Below, piece by piece: positions 47,876-58,014 of a DNA stretch of 64,000 bases. Source of the DNA: Allobosea sp. UNC402CLCol (GTDB lineage Bacteria > Pseudomonadota > Alphaproteobacteria > Rhizobiales > Beijerinckiaceae); NCBI RefSeq assembly GCF_000745475.1, contig NZ_JQJJ01000014.1, positions 248,001 through 312,000 of the forward strand, read 5' to 3'. The stretch's first letter is position 1; every line of letters starts with the position of its first letter. The position numbers were made by a program, and so were the translations under genes. The notes under the pieces are model-generated. The model ran no database searches and was not told where the DNA came from. It saw only the letters and a program-made list of their open reading frames with translations.

Positions 47876-48928
47876 TCAGGCGACGCGGCTCGCGAGTTCC
47901 ACAGCTTCCTCGGTGACGGTGCGGTTGCGGCCGTCGCGCTTGGCCCGCATCATCGCCTGATCAGCCCGGTCGACGAGGGAGCCGGCGGTGTCGCCGCGGC
48001 GATACATGGCGACGCCGAGCGAGATCGTGATGCGGCCAAGGTTCTCGTTGGTCGAGCGCTTGATCAGCTCGCGGGTGAGCAGGGCCTGGCGCACCGTCTC
48101 GGCGCCGAACTTTCCGGCGATCAGGTCGGCCTCCGGCAGGATGATCGCGAACTCCTCGCCGCCGAAGCGGCTGATGACTGCCTTGTCCTTGAACTTGTCC
48201 TTCATCGTGCGTGCGACGAGGCGCAGCACCTGATCGCCCGTCAGGTGTCCATGGGCGTCGTTGAAGCGCTTGAAGAAGTCGATATCGGCCATCACTAGCG
48301 CGAAGGGCTCGCGCCGAAGCGTGGCCTGGTCGATCGACTTCTGCAGCATCTCCTCGAAATGGCGGCGGTTGGCGAGGCCGGTCAACGGATCCGTCAGGGC
48401 TTCGGCGCGCGTCGATTCCAGCGCCTCGCGCAGGTTGCGGATCTCGTTAGAGCTGTTGCGCAGCTCCGCTTCGAGCTGGGTCTTGCGCGTCACTTCCTCG
48501 CGGGTCGACATGACCAGCGCCTCGACCCATTCGCGCAGCTTCTGCCGGTCAGTCATCGGTGGGACATCTTCCGACATCGCCGCCAGCCTACCGTGATAGA
48601 GCTCGCTGGAGCCGAGCGCCTTGTCGATCAGCGCCATCATGCTGTCGATCTCGCCCAGCACCTGCAGGCTGGTGCGCTCCGCCTGCCGCGAGAAGCGCTC
48701 GGTATTGATGAAGCGCTCATAGAGGCTGTCGATATCGGCGGCCGTGACCTTGCCGTCGCTGCCGGCGAGGATGGCGTTCAGTGCCAGGCTGACCGCGGGC
48801 ATCTCGCCGCTCAGATGGGCATACCAGACCTCGAAGGCGCGCGGATAGCTCGGTGAATCATGCTGCCGCATGGCGGCGACGACGCGCTCGGCCAGGTCGT
48901 GATGGGCGGAAACCGGGGCTTCGTCCAT
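47876..48928 (-). CDS. GGDEF-domain diguanylate cyclase
   Basis: Protein of 350 residues that probably makes cyclic di-GMP. The N-terminal 170 residues are helical and soluble, with no known sensor domain (SLALNAILAGSDGKVTAADI), ending in a coiled coil (NEIRNLREALESTRAEA). The GGDEF domain starts DPLTGLANRRHFEEML; the active site is RFGGEEFAIILPE. The product-inhibition I-site RxxD expected a few residues before GGEEF is absent (FKDKAVISRF). Same style as alphaproteobacterial PleD-unrelated cyclases. The start at 48928 has no strong ribosome binding site. Confidence 0.93.
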   Translation of the reverse strand: MDEAPVSAHHDLAERVVAAMRQHDSPSYPRAFEVWYAHLSGEMPAVSLALNAILAGSDGKVTAADIDSLYERFINTERFSRQAERTSLQVLGEIDSMMALIDKALGSSELYHGRLAAMSEDVPPMTDRQKLREWVEALVMSTREEVTRKTQLEAELRNSSNEIRNLREALESTRAEALTDPLTGLANRRHFEEMLQKSIDQATLRREPFALVMADIDFFKRFNDAHGHLTGDQVLRLVARTMKDKFKDKAVISRFGGEEFAIILPEADLIAGKFGAETVRQALLTRELIKRSTNENLGRITISLGVAMYRRGDTAGSLVDRADQAMMRAKRDGRNRTVTEEAVELASRVA

Positions 48929-49110
48929 ATCATGCCATTCCCGTGCGAAGCGGGTCGCGGCTTTCGGCCACGTCGACTTCGATCATTCAATCGAAGCGGG
49001 ACATCCTGTCCGCATATACGGCGGCATGCGCCCGTCCATCGCGAGACTTTCGCACCGCGACGACGGAGATATCAAGTAAAGGCCGTTAAAATCGGGTTTA
49101 TGCCGCTGCG

Positions 49111-50595
<1,485 letters not shown>

Positions 50596-50756
50596 GCGTA
50601 TGGCGCTTCTTCAGAGTCGGTGACACGCGGCGGGATGGGTCCATCAACCGCCACGCTGGCGCGACAACAGTTCCTGCGCGCCTTCGGACCCGTGTGGAAT
50701 GCAAAGAAAACGCGGCAAAGTCAATCACGTAGCCAGAAAAGGACGATTTTTGCCCG

Positions 50757-51452
50757 ATGAAGGACCCGCTCGTTCTCGTCCCCGGCCTCAGTTGCACCGC
50801 CGCGCTCTATGCTCCGCAATGGTCGCGGCTGGCCGATGGCCGCCTCGTTCTGGTCGCAGAACACAGCCGCGACGACAGCCTCGGTGCCATCGCTGAGCGT
50901 CTTCTGGCAGCCGCGCCGCCGCGTTTTGCGCTCTGCGGGCTGTCGATGGGCGGCTATGTCGCCTTCGAGGTGCTGCGCCGGGCACCGGAGCGCGTCACGA
51001 GGCTGGCGCTGCTCGACACCAGCGCCAAGCCGGCGACCCCCGAAAGCAATGAGCCCCGCGCCCAGATGATCGATCTCGCGGAGAAGGGGGCCTATGACAA
51101 CGTCACGACACTGCTCTGGCAGCGCCTGGTGGCGCCCGCCCGGCTGACGGACGAGCCGTTGCGGCTGCTGGTGCGCCGGATGGCCGACGATATCGGCGCC
51201 GACGGTTTCGTGCGTCAGCAGAAGGCCATCATGAAGCGGCCGGATTCGCGACCGGTCCTGACGGGCCTATCCCTTCCGACATTGGTGCTGGTCGGTGAGG
51301 AGGACGAGATCACCCCGGTGGCGGAGGCGCAGGAAATGGCGGGGCTCGCCGGCGCGAAGGCCCGGCTGGCGACGTTGCCGGGCTGCGGCCATCTCTCGAC
51401 GCTGGAGGAGCCGGAACGGGTGGCGGCGGAACTGGCGCGCTGGCTGGCCTGA
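50757..51452 (+). CDS. Alpha/beta fold hydrolase
   Basis: Hydrolase of 231 residues. The nucleophile Ser is in LCGLSMGGYVAFE, the Asp in LVGEEDEITPV and the His in GCGHLSTLEEPE. It starts MKDPLVLVPGLSCTAALY; the oxyanion region is here. The family includes esterases, haloperoxidase-like and BioH-like enzymes, so the substrate is open. It is divergent from rhlE and converges, 2 bp apart, with a small pilin-like gene. Confidence 0.88.
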   Translation: MKDPLVLVPGLSCTAALYAPQWSRLADGRLVLVAEHSRDDSLGAIAERLLAAAPPRFALCGLSMGGYVAFEVLRRAPERVTRLALLDTSAKPATPESNEPRAQMIDLAEKGAYDNVTTLLWQRLVAPARLTDEPLRLLVRRMADDIGADGFVRQQKAIMKRPDSRPVLTGLSLPTLVLVGEEDEITPVAEAQEMAGLAGAKARLATLPGCGHLSTLEEPERVAAELARWLA

Positions 51453-51454
51453 AA

Positions 51455-51715
51455 TCAGCGGGGCAGGGCGCAGGGGTCGAGCTTCGTCGCGTTCGCAGTC
51501 TGGCTGATGGAGCCGGTGACCATCGGATCGACCGGCTGGCGCTTCGCGGCGGCAAGGCTCGCCTGCGCCAGCTTGTCCCTGTCGAGGCCGGCCGTCTGGT
51601 TCGAGACGAAATTGGCGGCGATGACCGACAGGAAGGCGATGGCCGCGGCGGCCTTGGCAATGTCGATGGCCGCCGTGCCGCGATTGTTCTTCCAGAACAG
51701 TTGGATCAGGCGCAT
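51455..51715 (-). CDS. Small Flp-pilin-like protein of unknown function
   Basis: Protein of 86 residues. A short basic N-terminus (MRLIQLFWKNNRGTAAIDI) is followed by a hydrophobic helix (AKAAAAIAFLSVIAANFVS) and a polar tail. Gly-Thr-Ala-Ala-Ile-Asp resembles the G-ATAIEY cleavage region of Flp/TadE-type pilins, but the Glu-Tyr pair is replaced by Asp-Ile. No tad genes are nearby. Either a degenerate pilin or an unrelated membrane peptide; two motifs such as VDPMVTGSISQTANA are of no known family. Confidence 0.6.
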   Translation of the reverse strand: MRLIQLFWKNNRGTAAIDIAKAAAAIAFLSVIAANFVSNQTAGLDRDKLAQASLAAAKRQPVDPMVTGSISQTANATKLDPCALPR

Positions 51716-51815
51716 TGCGCTCTCCGTGTCCCGTGTCCGCACGGGTATGGCGCAAGCATGCACCGAGAGCGGTAAAAGCTTGGTTAGCCGGATCTTTCCG
51801 GAAAGCGCGGCATTT

Positions 51816-52757
51816 TCAGGATAAGGGGCCGGTCTCGGCCGATCGCCCTTCGAGGCGCGCCCGATGCTCGCGAAAGAGCTTGCGCAGCGCCGCCAGCACG
51901 GCGCCGACGCCGGCGCGCTGGCGCGAGACGTCATGCGAGAGCAGGTAGATGTCGTCGCCGGTCGCGTCCGGCGGCGGTGCGATGCGCCGGAGGCCGGGGT
52001 CGAGATCGGCCATGAAGCAGGGCGCCATCGACAGCGCGCCGGCCGAGCGGATGCTTTCATAGCGTGCCGCGGAATCGCCGACTCGGGCCGCAATCGGCCT
52101 GCCGGCCGCGAAACGCAGGATATGATCGTCGATGCGCGAGGAGGTTTCGCGGTTGACCGAGATGATCGGCGCCGTCGCCGGATCGACATCGTGGCGGCAG
52201 TAGAGCGCCTGCATCAGCCGGCCGATCTTCTGCGCGTAATAGCCCGGTTCCGCTGGCGGGTTGCTCATCCTCAGCGCGATGTCGGCTTCCCCACGGGCGA
52301 GGCTAAGCCGGTCGCGCGTGCTGATGATGACGATTTCGACGCCGCCGGCATCCCTGGAGACCGTGGTGGCGTGCATGGTCAGGAACAGGCTGATCGAGGT
52401 CGTCGCGGTGACGCGCACCGGCGCATTGGCGAGCGGACGAGCGGCATCGGCCCGCGACAGGAAGCGCCGGGTGGCCGCCTCGACCTCACCGGCTTCCGCC
52501 GCGAGCTCGATGCCGATCGCCGTCGGAACGAGGCGGTTGGCCTCGCGGATGAAGAGCTGGAGGCCGAGATCCTTCTCCAGCACCTTGAGCCTGCGCGTGA
52601 CGGTGGCCTCGCTTAAGCCCAGCCGCGCCGCCGCCACGGCCATCGACCCGCCGCTGGCGATGGCGTTGAAGATCCGGATGTCGTCCCAGGAGGCGTTCCC
52701 GGCGGGCGCCGCCAGATCGCCGTCGCGTCGAGATGGAGGTGGAGCAGGCTCGGCCAT
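51816..52757 (-). CDS. LysR family transcriptional regulator
   Basis: Regulator of 313 residues. A disordered start (MAEPAPPPSRRDGDLAAPAG) precedes the helix-turn-helix (AVAAARLGLSEATVTRRLKV). The effector domain has DRLSLARGEADIALRMSNPP, and the C-terminus a YLLSHDVSRQRAGVGAVLAA pattern as in LysR regulators of the aminoethylphosphonate or GbpR type. The target is unknown. It is transcribed in the same direction as parE, 165 bp downstream of its stop. A start at a later Met is possible, since the first 20 residues are not conserved. Confidence 0.87.
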   Translation of the reverse strand: MAEPAPPPSRRDGDLAAPAGNASWDDIRIFNAIASGGSMAVAAARLGLSEATVTRRLKVLEKDLGLQLFIREANRLVPTAIGIELAAEAGEVEAATRRFLSRADAARPLANAPVRVTATTSISLFLTMHATTVSRDAGGVEIVIISTRDRLSLARGEADIALRMSNPPAEPGYYAQKIGRLMQALYCRHDVDPATAPIISVNRETSSRIDDHILRFAAGRPIAARVGDSAARYESIRSAGALSMAPCFMADLDPGLRRIAPPPDATGDDIYLLSHDVSRQRAGVGAVLAALRKLFREHRARLEGRSAETGPLS

Positions 52758-52922
52758 ATCGTCAGGGACGGCTCGCCGAGCGGGGCGCGGCTTCTGCGAT
52801 CATGATCGTCCGGGAAGCGGAAGGGGTTCGACATGCGCGAACCCTGCCAATCCTTTCGCAAGCGGGCAGCCCGGCGGCGCTGAGGTGCAGCCTTGCAGAA
52901 ATGCCGGGCTCGCCGCCGGCGA

Positions 52923-55004
52923 TCACAGGTCGATCAGCTCGCCGGCGAAGGCCGCCCGCTCCTGGATGAAGATGAAGCGGGCCTCGGGCTTGTTGCCCAT
53001 CAGCCGCTCGACCGTATCGGAGGTCTCTTCCCTCGCCTCATGGTCCACCATGACCTTGAGCAGCAAGCGCTTGGCCGGGTCCATGGTGGTTTCCTTGAGC
53101 TGCTGCGGCATCATCTCGCCCAGGCCCTTGAAGCGCGAGATCTCCGGCTTCTTGCCCTTGAAGACGGTCTCGATCAGCTCGTCCTTGTGGGCGTCGTTCC
53201 GGGCATAGACGCTTTTGCCGCCGTGCTGGAGCCGGTAGAGCGGCGGCACGGCAAGGTAGAGATGACCCTTCTCGATCAGCTTCGGCGTCTGGCGCCAGAA
53301 GAAGGTGACGAGCAGGGAGGCGATATGGGCGCCGTCGACATCGGCGTCCGTCATCACGATGACCTTCTCGTAGCGCAGGTCGTCCTCGCGGAACTGCGTG
53401 CCGATGCCGCAGCCGAGCGCCAGGATCAGGTCGGCGAGCTGCTGGTTCTGGTTGAGCTTCTCTCGCGTGGCGTTGGCGACGTTGAGGATTTTGCCGCGCA
53501 AGGGCAGGATCGCCTGGTTGGCGCGGTTGCGCGCCTGCTTGGCAGAGCCGCCGGCCGAGTCACCCTCGACGATGAAAAGCTCGGAGCCGGCCGCGCCGGC
53601 ATTGGAGCAATCGGCGAGCTTGCCGGGCAGGCGGAGCTTCCGCGTCGCGGTCTTGCGCGAGACCTCCTTCTCGAGGCGGCGGCGCAGCCGCTCCTCGGCG
53701 CGATCCACCGACCAGTCGAGCAGGCGCAGCGCCTGCTGAGGTGCGGCGGCAAGCCAGTGGTCGAAGGCGTCGCGCACGGCGTTCTCGACGATGCGGGAGG
53801 CTTCCAGCGTCGCGAGCTTGTCCTTGGTCTGGCCCTGGAATTCCGGCTCGCGGATGAAGACCGAGAGCATGGCGGCGCAGGTCGCCATCACGTCGTCGGA
53901 GGTGACCTGCGCCATGCGCTTCGACTGGCCGATGCGCTCGGCATGGTCGCGCAGGCCCCGCAGCAGGGCGATGCGCAGGCCCTGCTCATGGGTACCGCCT
54001 TCGGGAGTCGGGATCGTATTGCAATAGGAGGAGGAGAAGCCGTCCTCGCCGGTGGCGAGCCAGGCGATGGCCCATTCGAGCGAGCCGTGGCCGCCTTCCT
54101 TCGTGATCTTGCCGGAGAAGATCGGCTCGGCGACGAGGTCCTTGCCCTCGATCTCGCGACCGAGATAGTCGCGCAAGCCGCCGGGGAAGCGGAACACGGC
54201 TTCCGCCGCGACATCGCCCTCCGGCTTCAGCAGCGCCGGCGCGCAGGTCCAGCGGATCTCGACGCCGCCGAAGAGATAGGCCTTGGAGCGCGCCATGCGG
54301 AACAGGCGGGCAGGCGAGAAATGCGCGCCTTCGCCGAAGATCTGGGCATCCGGGTGAAAGCGCACCTTAGTGCCGCGCCGGTTGGCGACCGCGCCGACCG
54401 TCTCAAGCGGGCCTTGGGGCAGGCCGCGCGAGAAAACCTGCCGGTAGAGCGTCTTGCCGCGCGCGACCTCGACCTCCAGCCGGTCGGAGAGCGCATTGAC
54501 GACGGAGACGCCGACGCCATGCAGGCCGCCCGAGGTCTCATAGGCCTTGGAGTCGAATTTGCCGCCGGCATGCAACGTCGTCATGATGACTTCGAGCGCC
54601 GACTTGCCGGGGAATTTCGGATGCGGGTCGACCGGGATACCGCGGCCATTGTCCGTCACCGCGATCGAGCCGTCCTCGAACAGTTCGACGTCGATGAAGG
54701 TGGCGTGGCCGGCCACGGCCTCGTCCATGGCGTTGTCGATCACCTCGGCGAAGAGGTGGTGCAGCGCGCGCTCGTCGGTGCCGCCGATATACATGCCCGG
54801 CCGACGGCGGACGGGCTCGAGCCCCTCCAGCACCTCGATGGCGGAGGCGTCATAGCCGGTCTCGGACAGGGTTCCGTTGCGCGGAGCTCCCGCGCCGCTG
54901 CGCGGCGCTTTTGGAGTCTCGGCGGGTGCGCGCAGTTCCGGCTTCGGGCCAGCCTCAGCCGGCCGCTCCGCGTCCGAGCCGAAAAGATCGCCATTCTCCG
55001 CCAT
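52923..55004 (-). CDS. parE: DNA topoisomerase IV subunit B
   Basis: ATPase subunit of topoisomerase IV, 693 residues, unlinking chromosomes. The GHKL ATP site includes NAMDEAVAGHATF, VTDNGRGIPVDPHP and GGLHGVGVSVVNAL. The TOPRIM domain has LFIVEGDSAGGSAKQARNR and VIVMTDADVDGAHIASLLV. The pattern LYRLQHGGKSVYARND and length favour ParE over GyrB. It starts with about 40 non-conserved residues (AGPKPELRAPAETPKAPRS). A small palindrome lies 26 bp upstream of the ATG. Confidence 0.95.
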   Translation of the reverse strand: MAENGDLFGSDAERPAEAGPKPELRAPAETPKAPRSGAGAPRNGTLSETGYDASAIEVLEGLEPVRRRPGMYIGGTDERALHHLFAEVIDNAMDEAVAGHATFIDVELFEDGSIAVTDNGRGIPVDPHPKFPGKSALEVIMTTLHAGGKFDSKAYETSGGLHGVGVSVVNALSDRLEVEVARGKTLYRQVFSRGLPQGPLETVGAVANRRGTKVRFHPDAQIFGEGAHFSPARLFRMARSKAYLFGGVEIRWTCAPALLKPEGDVAAEAVFRFPGGLRDYLGREIEGKDLVAEPIFSGKITKEGGHGSLEWAIAWLATGEDGFSSSYCNTIPTPEGGTHEQGLRIALLRGLRDHAERIGQSKRMAQVTSDDVMATCAAMLSVFIREPEFQGQTKDKLATLEASRIVENAVRDAFDHWLAAAPQQALRLLDWSVDRAEERLRRRLEKEVSRKTATRKLRLPGKLADCSNAGAAGSELFIVEGDSAGGSAKQARNRANQAILPLRGKILNVANATREKLNQNQQLADLILALGCGIGTQFREDDLRYEKVIVMTDADVDGAHIASLLVTFFWRQTPKLIEKGHLYLAVPPLYRLQHGGKSVYARNDAHKDELIETVFKGKKPEISRFKGLGEMMPQQLKETTMDPAKRLLLKVMVDHEAREETSDTVERLMGNKPEARFIFIQERAAFAGELIDL

Positions 55005-55030
55005 CGCGCCAAATGCTTCCTGATTCGCAA

Positions 55031-55045
55031 CGCTAAACTCTAGCG
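55031..55045. promoter_or_regulatory. Palindrome CGCTA-N5-TAGCG upstream of parE
   Basis: CGCTA and TAGCG are 5 bp apart, close before the parE start. TATAAG and TATAGC hexamers on the minus strand farther upstream (about 55070-55105) could be -10 boxes. A role for the palindrome is speculative. Confidence 0.3.
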
Positions 55046-55293
55046 CATTCCGACCCGTCCTGCGCTTCGCGGCCGCTTATAGACCGTGCCGGCCGCTATA
55101 AAAACCTCGCCTTCCACATCTGTCAGGAGCCATGCGCCGCCCGCCGTCATCGACAGGTCATGGATCGCCGTGAACCTCTGCTGGAACCCGGTTCATTCAG
55201 GCTGCGTTAAGCGGCACGGACCAGGATGGTGTGCGTGATCGGGCCTATGCGGCGATTTGCAATGCGCTAAGATCAGCCTAGGGGGAGGTCGCC

Positions 55294-55494
55294 GTGGTGT
55301 CGCGTCAGTCGTTTCCTGTGACGAGAATGGCCGGGCTTCAGCGCGCTGCGCGTCTGGCCGGCGAGTCCTTCGGCTATGAGGATGCCCGCGTCGTGGCGGA
55401 AGCGCCGCGCCTGGACTGGACGTCTTCGCGAGGGCTCTGGTGGCTCGCTGCCGTTGCGGCAGGCGCCGGTTTCGCCGTCCTGCACTTCTCCTGA
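55294..55494 (+). CDS. Small membrane protein of unknown function
   Basis: Predicted peptide of 66 residues. GTG 55294 (or GTG 55297) is preceded by GGGGGAGG at six-base spacing, one of the strongest ribosome binding sites in the window. The N-terminal part is polar and helical (AGLQRAARLAGESFGYEDAR) and the C-terminus one membrane helix (LWWLAAVAAGAGFAVLHF). No family is recognised. It precedes the polysaccharide gene group and is divergent from parE. Confidence 0.6.
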   Translation: MVSRQSFPVTRMAGLQRAARLAGESFGYEDARVVAEAPRLDWTSSRGLWWLAAVAAGAGFAVLHFS

Positions 55495-55717
55495 TCACTG
55501 ACGGCTGGGGGCGCAGCGCCCTTTCCGGATCGTGCCGGCGCCCATGCCCGGGCGCTGGCATCCGGTTCATTGTTCGGTCCGGTGCTCCCTCGACGCGAAA
55601 TATCAACCTTTCGGCCCTACGCCTGACGGTGGAGGGTTTCGCGCGTGAACGGTGCCATCATTGCCAGTGCCGGCCTGACAGGCCGCGTCGCCGCCACTGT
55701 CGCAAGCTGAGGCCGCG

Positions 55718-57100
55718 ATGGCGAAGATCGCTGCGCTCGGAGCCTATATCTACCAGGCCGTTCTGGCGCTGGGGCTGTTGCTCGTTGTCGCGCACCGGCT
55801 GCCGGCGGCGGAGTTCACGGCCTATTCGCTGTTCATCTCGGTCGTGCAGTTCGGGGCGATCGCTTGCTTCGAGTGGATTCGCTTCGCCTGCAGCCGCTTC
55901 TATCCCGGCCCTGACGCGCAGAGCGAGGCGACCGAGCGCGGAACCATCACCTCGGAATTCCTGGCCTGTTGCGGGTTTTGCGCTGTCGGTGCGCTGATCG
56001 CGTGGTTCTGCGGCGTGCCGGCACCGGTCGCGGGGCTCGGCGCGGTCGCGGCGATCGTGCAGGGCGGCAGCGAGATCCATCTCACCATGCTGCGCTTCCG
56101 GCACGCCTTCCGGCTGTTCTCCTGGATGCAGGCCCTGCGCGCCTCGCTGATGGCCATCGGCACGCTGGCCGGCGCCTGGGCCGGGGCGGATTTCGCCCAT
56201 GTCCTCGGCGGCGTCATGGCGGGCTATCTCGCCTATCTCGTCCTGGCGATCCTGGTCTCGCGGGGCGGTTTCGGCGAACCGGGGCGCTGGAGCCTCGAGG
56301 CGACGCGCCGGCATCTCGCCTATGGTGGGATCTCCGCGGGAGCCTCGGTCGCCGCGATGCTGGCACCGCTCGGGCTGAAGGCGATCTTCACGGCCACGTT
56401 GGGAGGGCAGGCGGCCGCCGCGCCGCTGCTGGCGCTCGATCTGTTGCAGCGCCCCTTCGTCCTGATCGTCTCGGCGATCTACGCCATCCGTTATCCTTCG
56501 CTCGTACAGCTCTTCGACCGCGATGGCGGCAGCGGCGAATTCCGCCGCGAGCTCGGGCGTTACTATGCCTTGCTCGCCGGCTTCTCGGCGATGGGCGCCG
56601 CGGCCGTGCTCAGCCTGCTGGCCGTCGCCACGACGCTGCTGATCGCGCCCGAGCTGCGCGAATCCTTCCTGCGTGTCGCGCCCCTCATCACGTTCACGGC
56701 GCTGATCCGGGCCATCGTGCAGACCCTGTTGCCGACGGCGGCCCATCTCCAGCGTCGGTTGGCGGCGATCGCCGGGCTCGCCGTATTCGATTCTGCGCTG
56801 ATGTGCGCCGGCGCTCTGGCCGCCACGGCGTGGTTCGGCGGAACGGATTTCACGATCTCGGCCGGTGCGGCCGTCGGAGCGCTTGTCGCGCTCGCCGGCG
56901 GCCTGCTGCTGCTGCGCCTGCTGCCATTCGAGATGCCACGGCTGCCGCTCGCCTCCGCCCTGCTGGCCATCGTCGCGGCCTGGGCGATATCGACCTGGCT
57001 TGGCGGGAACGCGGTGCTCGCCGCTGCGGCCGGGCTCGGCGCGACGATGCTCGCGAGCCTGCCCGCCTTGCCTCGCATGCTGCGATGGCTGGCGCATTGA
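55718..57100 (+). CDS. Polysaccharide flippase-like membrane protein (Wzx/MATE-like)
   Basis: Integral membrane protein of 460 residues with about 12 hydrophobic segments, beginning MAKIAALGAYIYQAVLALGL. Segments such as AAEFTAYSLFISVVQFGAIA and ATRRHLAYGGISAGASVAAM are characteristic of oligosaccharide flippases. With the glycosyltransferases that follow, it probably moves a lipid-linked sugar across the inner membrane. Family assignment is by topology and pattern only. The GT2 start is 7 bp after its stop, so both are in one transcript. Confidence 0.75.
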   Translation: MAKIAALGAYIYQAVLALGLLLVVAHRLPAAEFTAYSLFISVVQFGAIACFEWIRFACSRFYPGPDAQSEATERGTITSEFLACCGFCAVGALIAWFCGVPAPVAGLGAVAAIVQGGSEIHLTMLRFRHAFRLFSWMQALRASLMAIGTLAGAWAGADFAHVLGGVMAGYLAYLVLAILVSRGGFGEPGRWSLEATRRHLAYGGISAGASVAAMLAPLGLKAIFTATLGGQAAAAPLLALDLLQRPFVLIVSAIYAIRYPSLVQLFDRDGGSGEFRRELGRYYALLAGFSAMGAAAVLSLLAVATTLLIAPELRESFLRVAPLITFTALIRAIVQTLLPTAAHLQRRLAAIAGLAVFDSALMCAGALAATAWFGGTDFTISAGAAVGALVALAGGLLLLRLLPFEMPRLPLASALLAIVAAWAISTWLGGNAVLAAAAGLGATMLASLPALPRMLRWLAH

Positions 57101-57107
57101 GGGACGG

Positions 57108-58007
57108 ATGCATGATCGGAACGCTCCAGCCATGAAGATCGTCGTCGGGATCGCGACCGCCGGGCGCCGGGAGGTGCTTTGCGACACGCTCGCCGAGCTC
57201 GCGCGGCAGGAACGGCTGCCGGCGGAGATCCTGATCTGCCCGGCGCAGGAGGAAGATGTCGACTGGTCCTTCGCCGAGACGCTCACCGTGCCGGTCAGGC
57301 GGGTCGCGCCGCGGCAGGGGCTGTGCGTGCAACGCAATGCCATTCTCGACGCGATCGGCGATGCCGAGCTGCTGCTGTTCTTCGACGATGATTTCCTGCC
57401 GGCCCCGTCCTTCGTCACCGAGGCGGAGGCGTTGCTCGGCCGCGAAGGCGACATCGTCGTCGCGACCGGACAGGTGCTTGCCGACGGCATCCACGGGCCC
57501 GGCCTCGCTGCTGCGGAAGCCCGGGCGATCCTGGCACGGGACATCGCGCCGGCGGAGGCGCGGTTGACGCCGGTCGAGAATGCCTATGGCTGCAACATGG
57601 TATTCCGGGTCGCGGCGATCCGGGCGGCGGGGGCGCGTTTCGACGAGAACCTGCCGCTCTATGGCTGGCAGGAGGACACCGATTTCTGCCAGCAGCTCGC
57701 CGGGCAGGGGCGGATCGTGCATTCGACCGCGCTGCGCGGTGTGCATCGCGGCAGCAAGCGCGGACGGACCTCCGGTCTGCGCTTCGGCTATTCGCAGATC
57801 GCCAACCCGGTCTATCTGGTGCGCAAGGGCACGCTCAGGCCGCGCCGCGCTCTGCGGCTTGCCGCCGGCAATGTCGCGGCGAATATCGGCGGCAGCCTCA
57901 AGCCGAACAACCCCGTCGACCGGATCGGCCGGCTGAAGGGGAACTGCCTCGCTTTCTGGGACCTGCTGCGCGGGCGGCTCGCGCCGCAGCGGATCCTGTC
58001 GCTGTAA
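57108..58007 (+). CDS. Glycosyltransferase family 2
   Basis: Sugar transferase of about 299 residues, soluble, using a nucleotide sugar. It begins (after a possible short extension) MKIVVGIATAGRREVL. The metal-binding DxD is in LLLFFDDDFLPAP and the acceptor-side acidic residues in YGWQEDTDFCQQLAGQG. The start is ATG 57108 (close to GAGGGA) or ATG 57132 (family-like start). A late segment VHRGSKRGRTSGLRFGYSQ is usual in GT2 enzymes of surface polysaccharide clusters. Donor and acceptor are unknown. Confidence 0.87.
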   Translation: MHDRNAPAMKIVVGIATAGRREVLCDTLAELARQERLPAEILICPAQEEDVDWSFAETLTVPVRRVAPRQGLCVQRNAILDAIGDAELLLFFDDDFLPAPSFVTEAEALLGREGDIVVATGQVLADGIHGPGLAAAEARAILARDIAPAEARLTPVENAYGCNMVFRVAAIRAAGARFDENLPLYGWQEDTDFCQQLAGQGRIVHSTALRGVHRGSKRGRTSGLRFGYSQIANPVYLVRKGTLRPRRALRLAAGNVAANIGGSLKPNNPVDRIGRLKGNCLAFWDLLRGRLAPQRILSL

Positions 58008-58014
58008 GGGCCAG

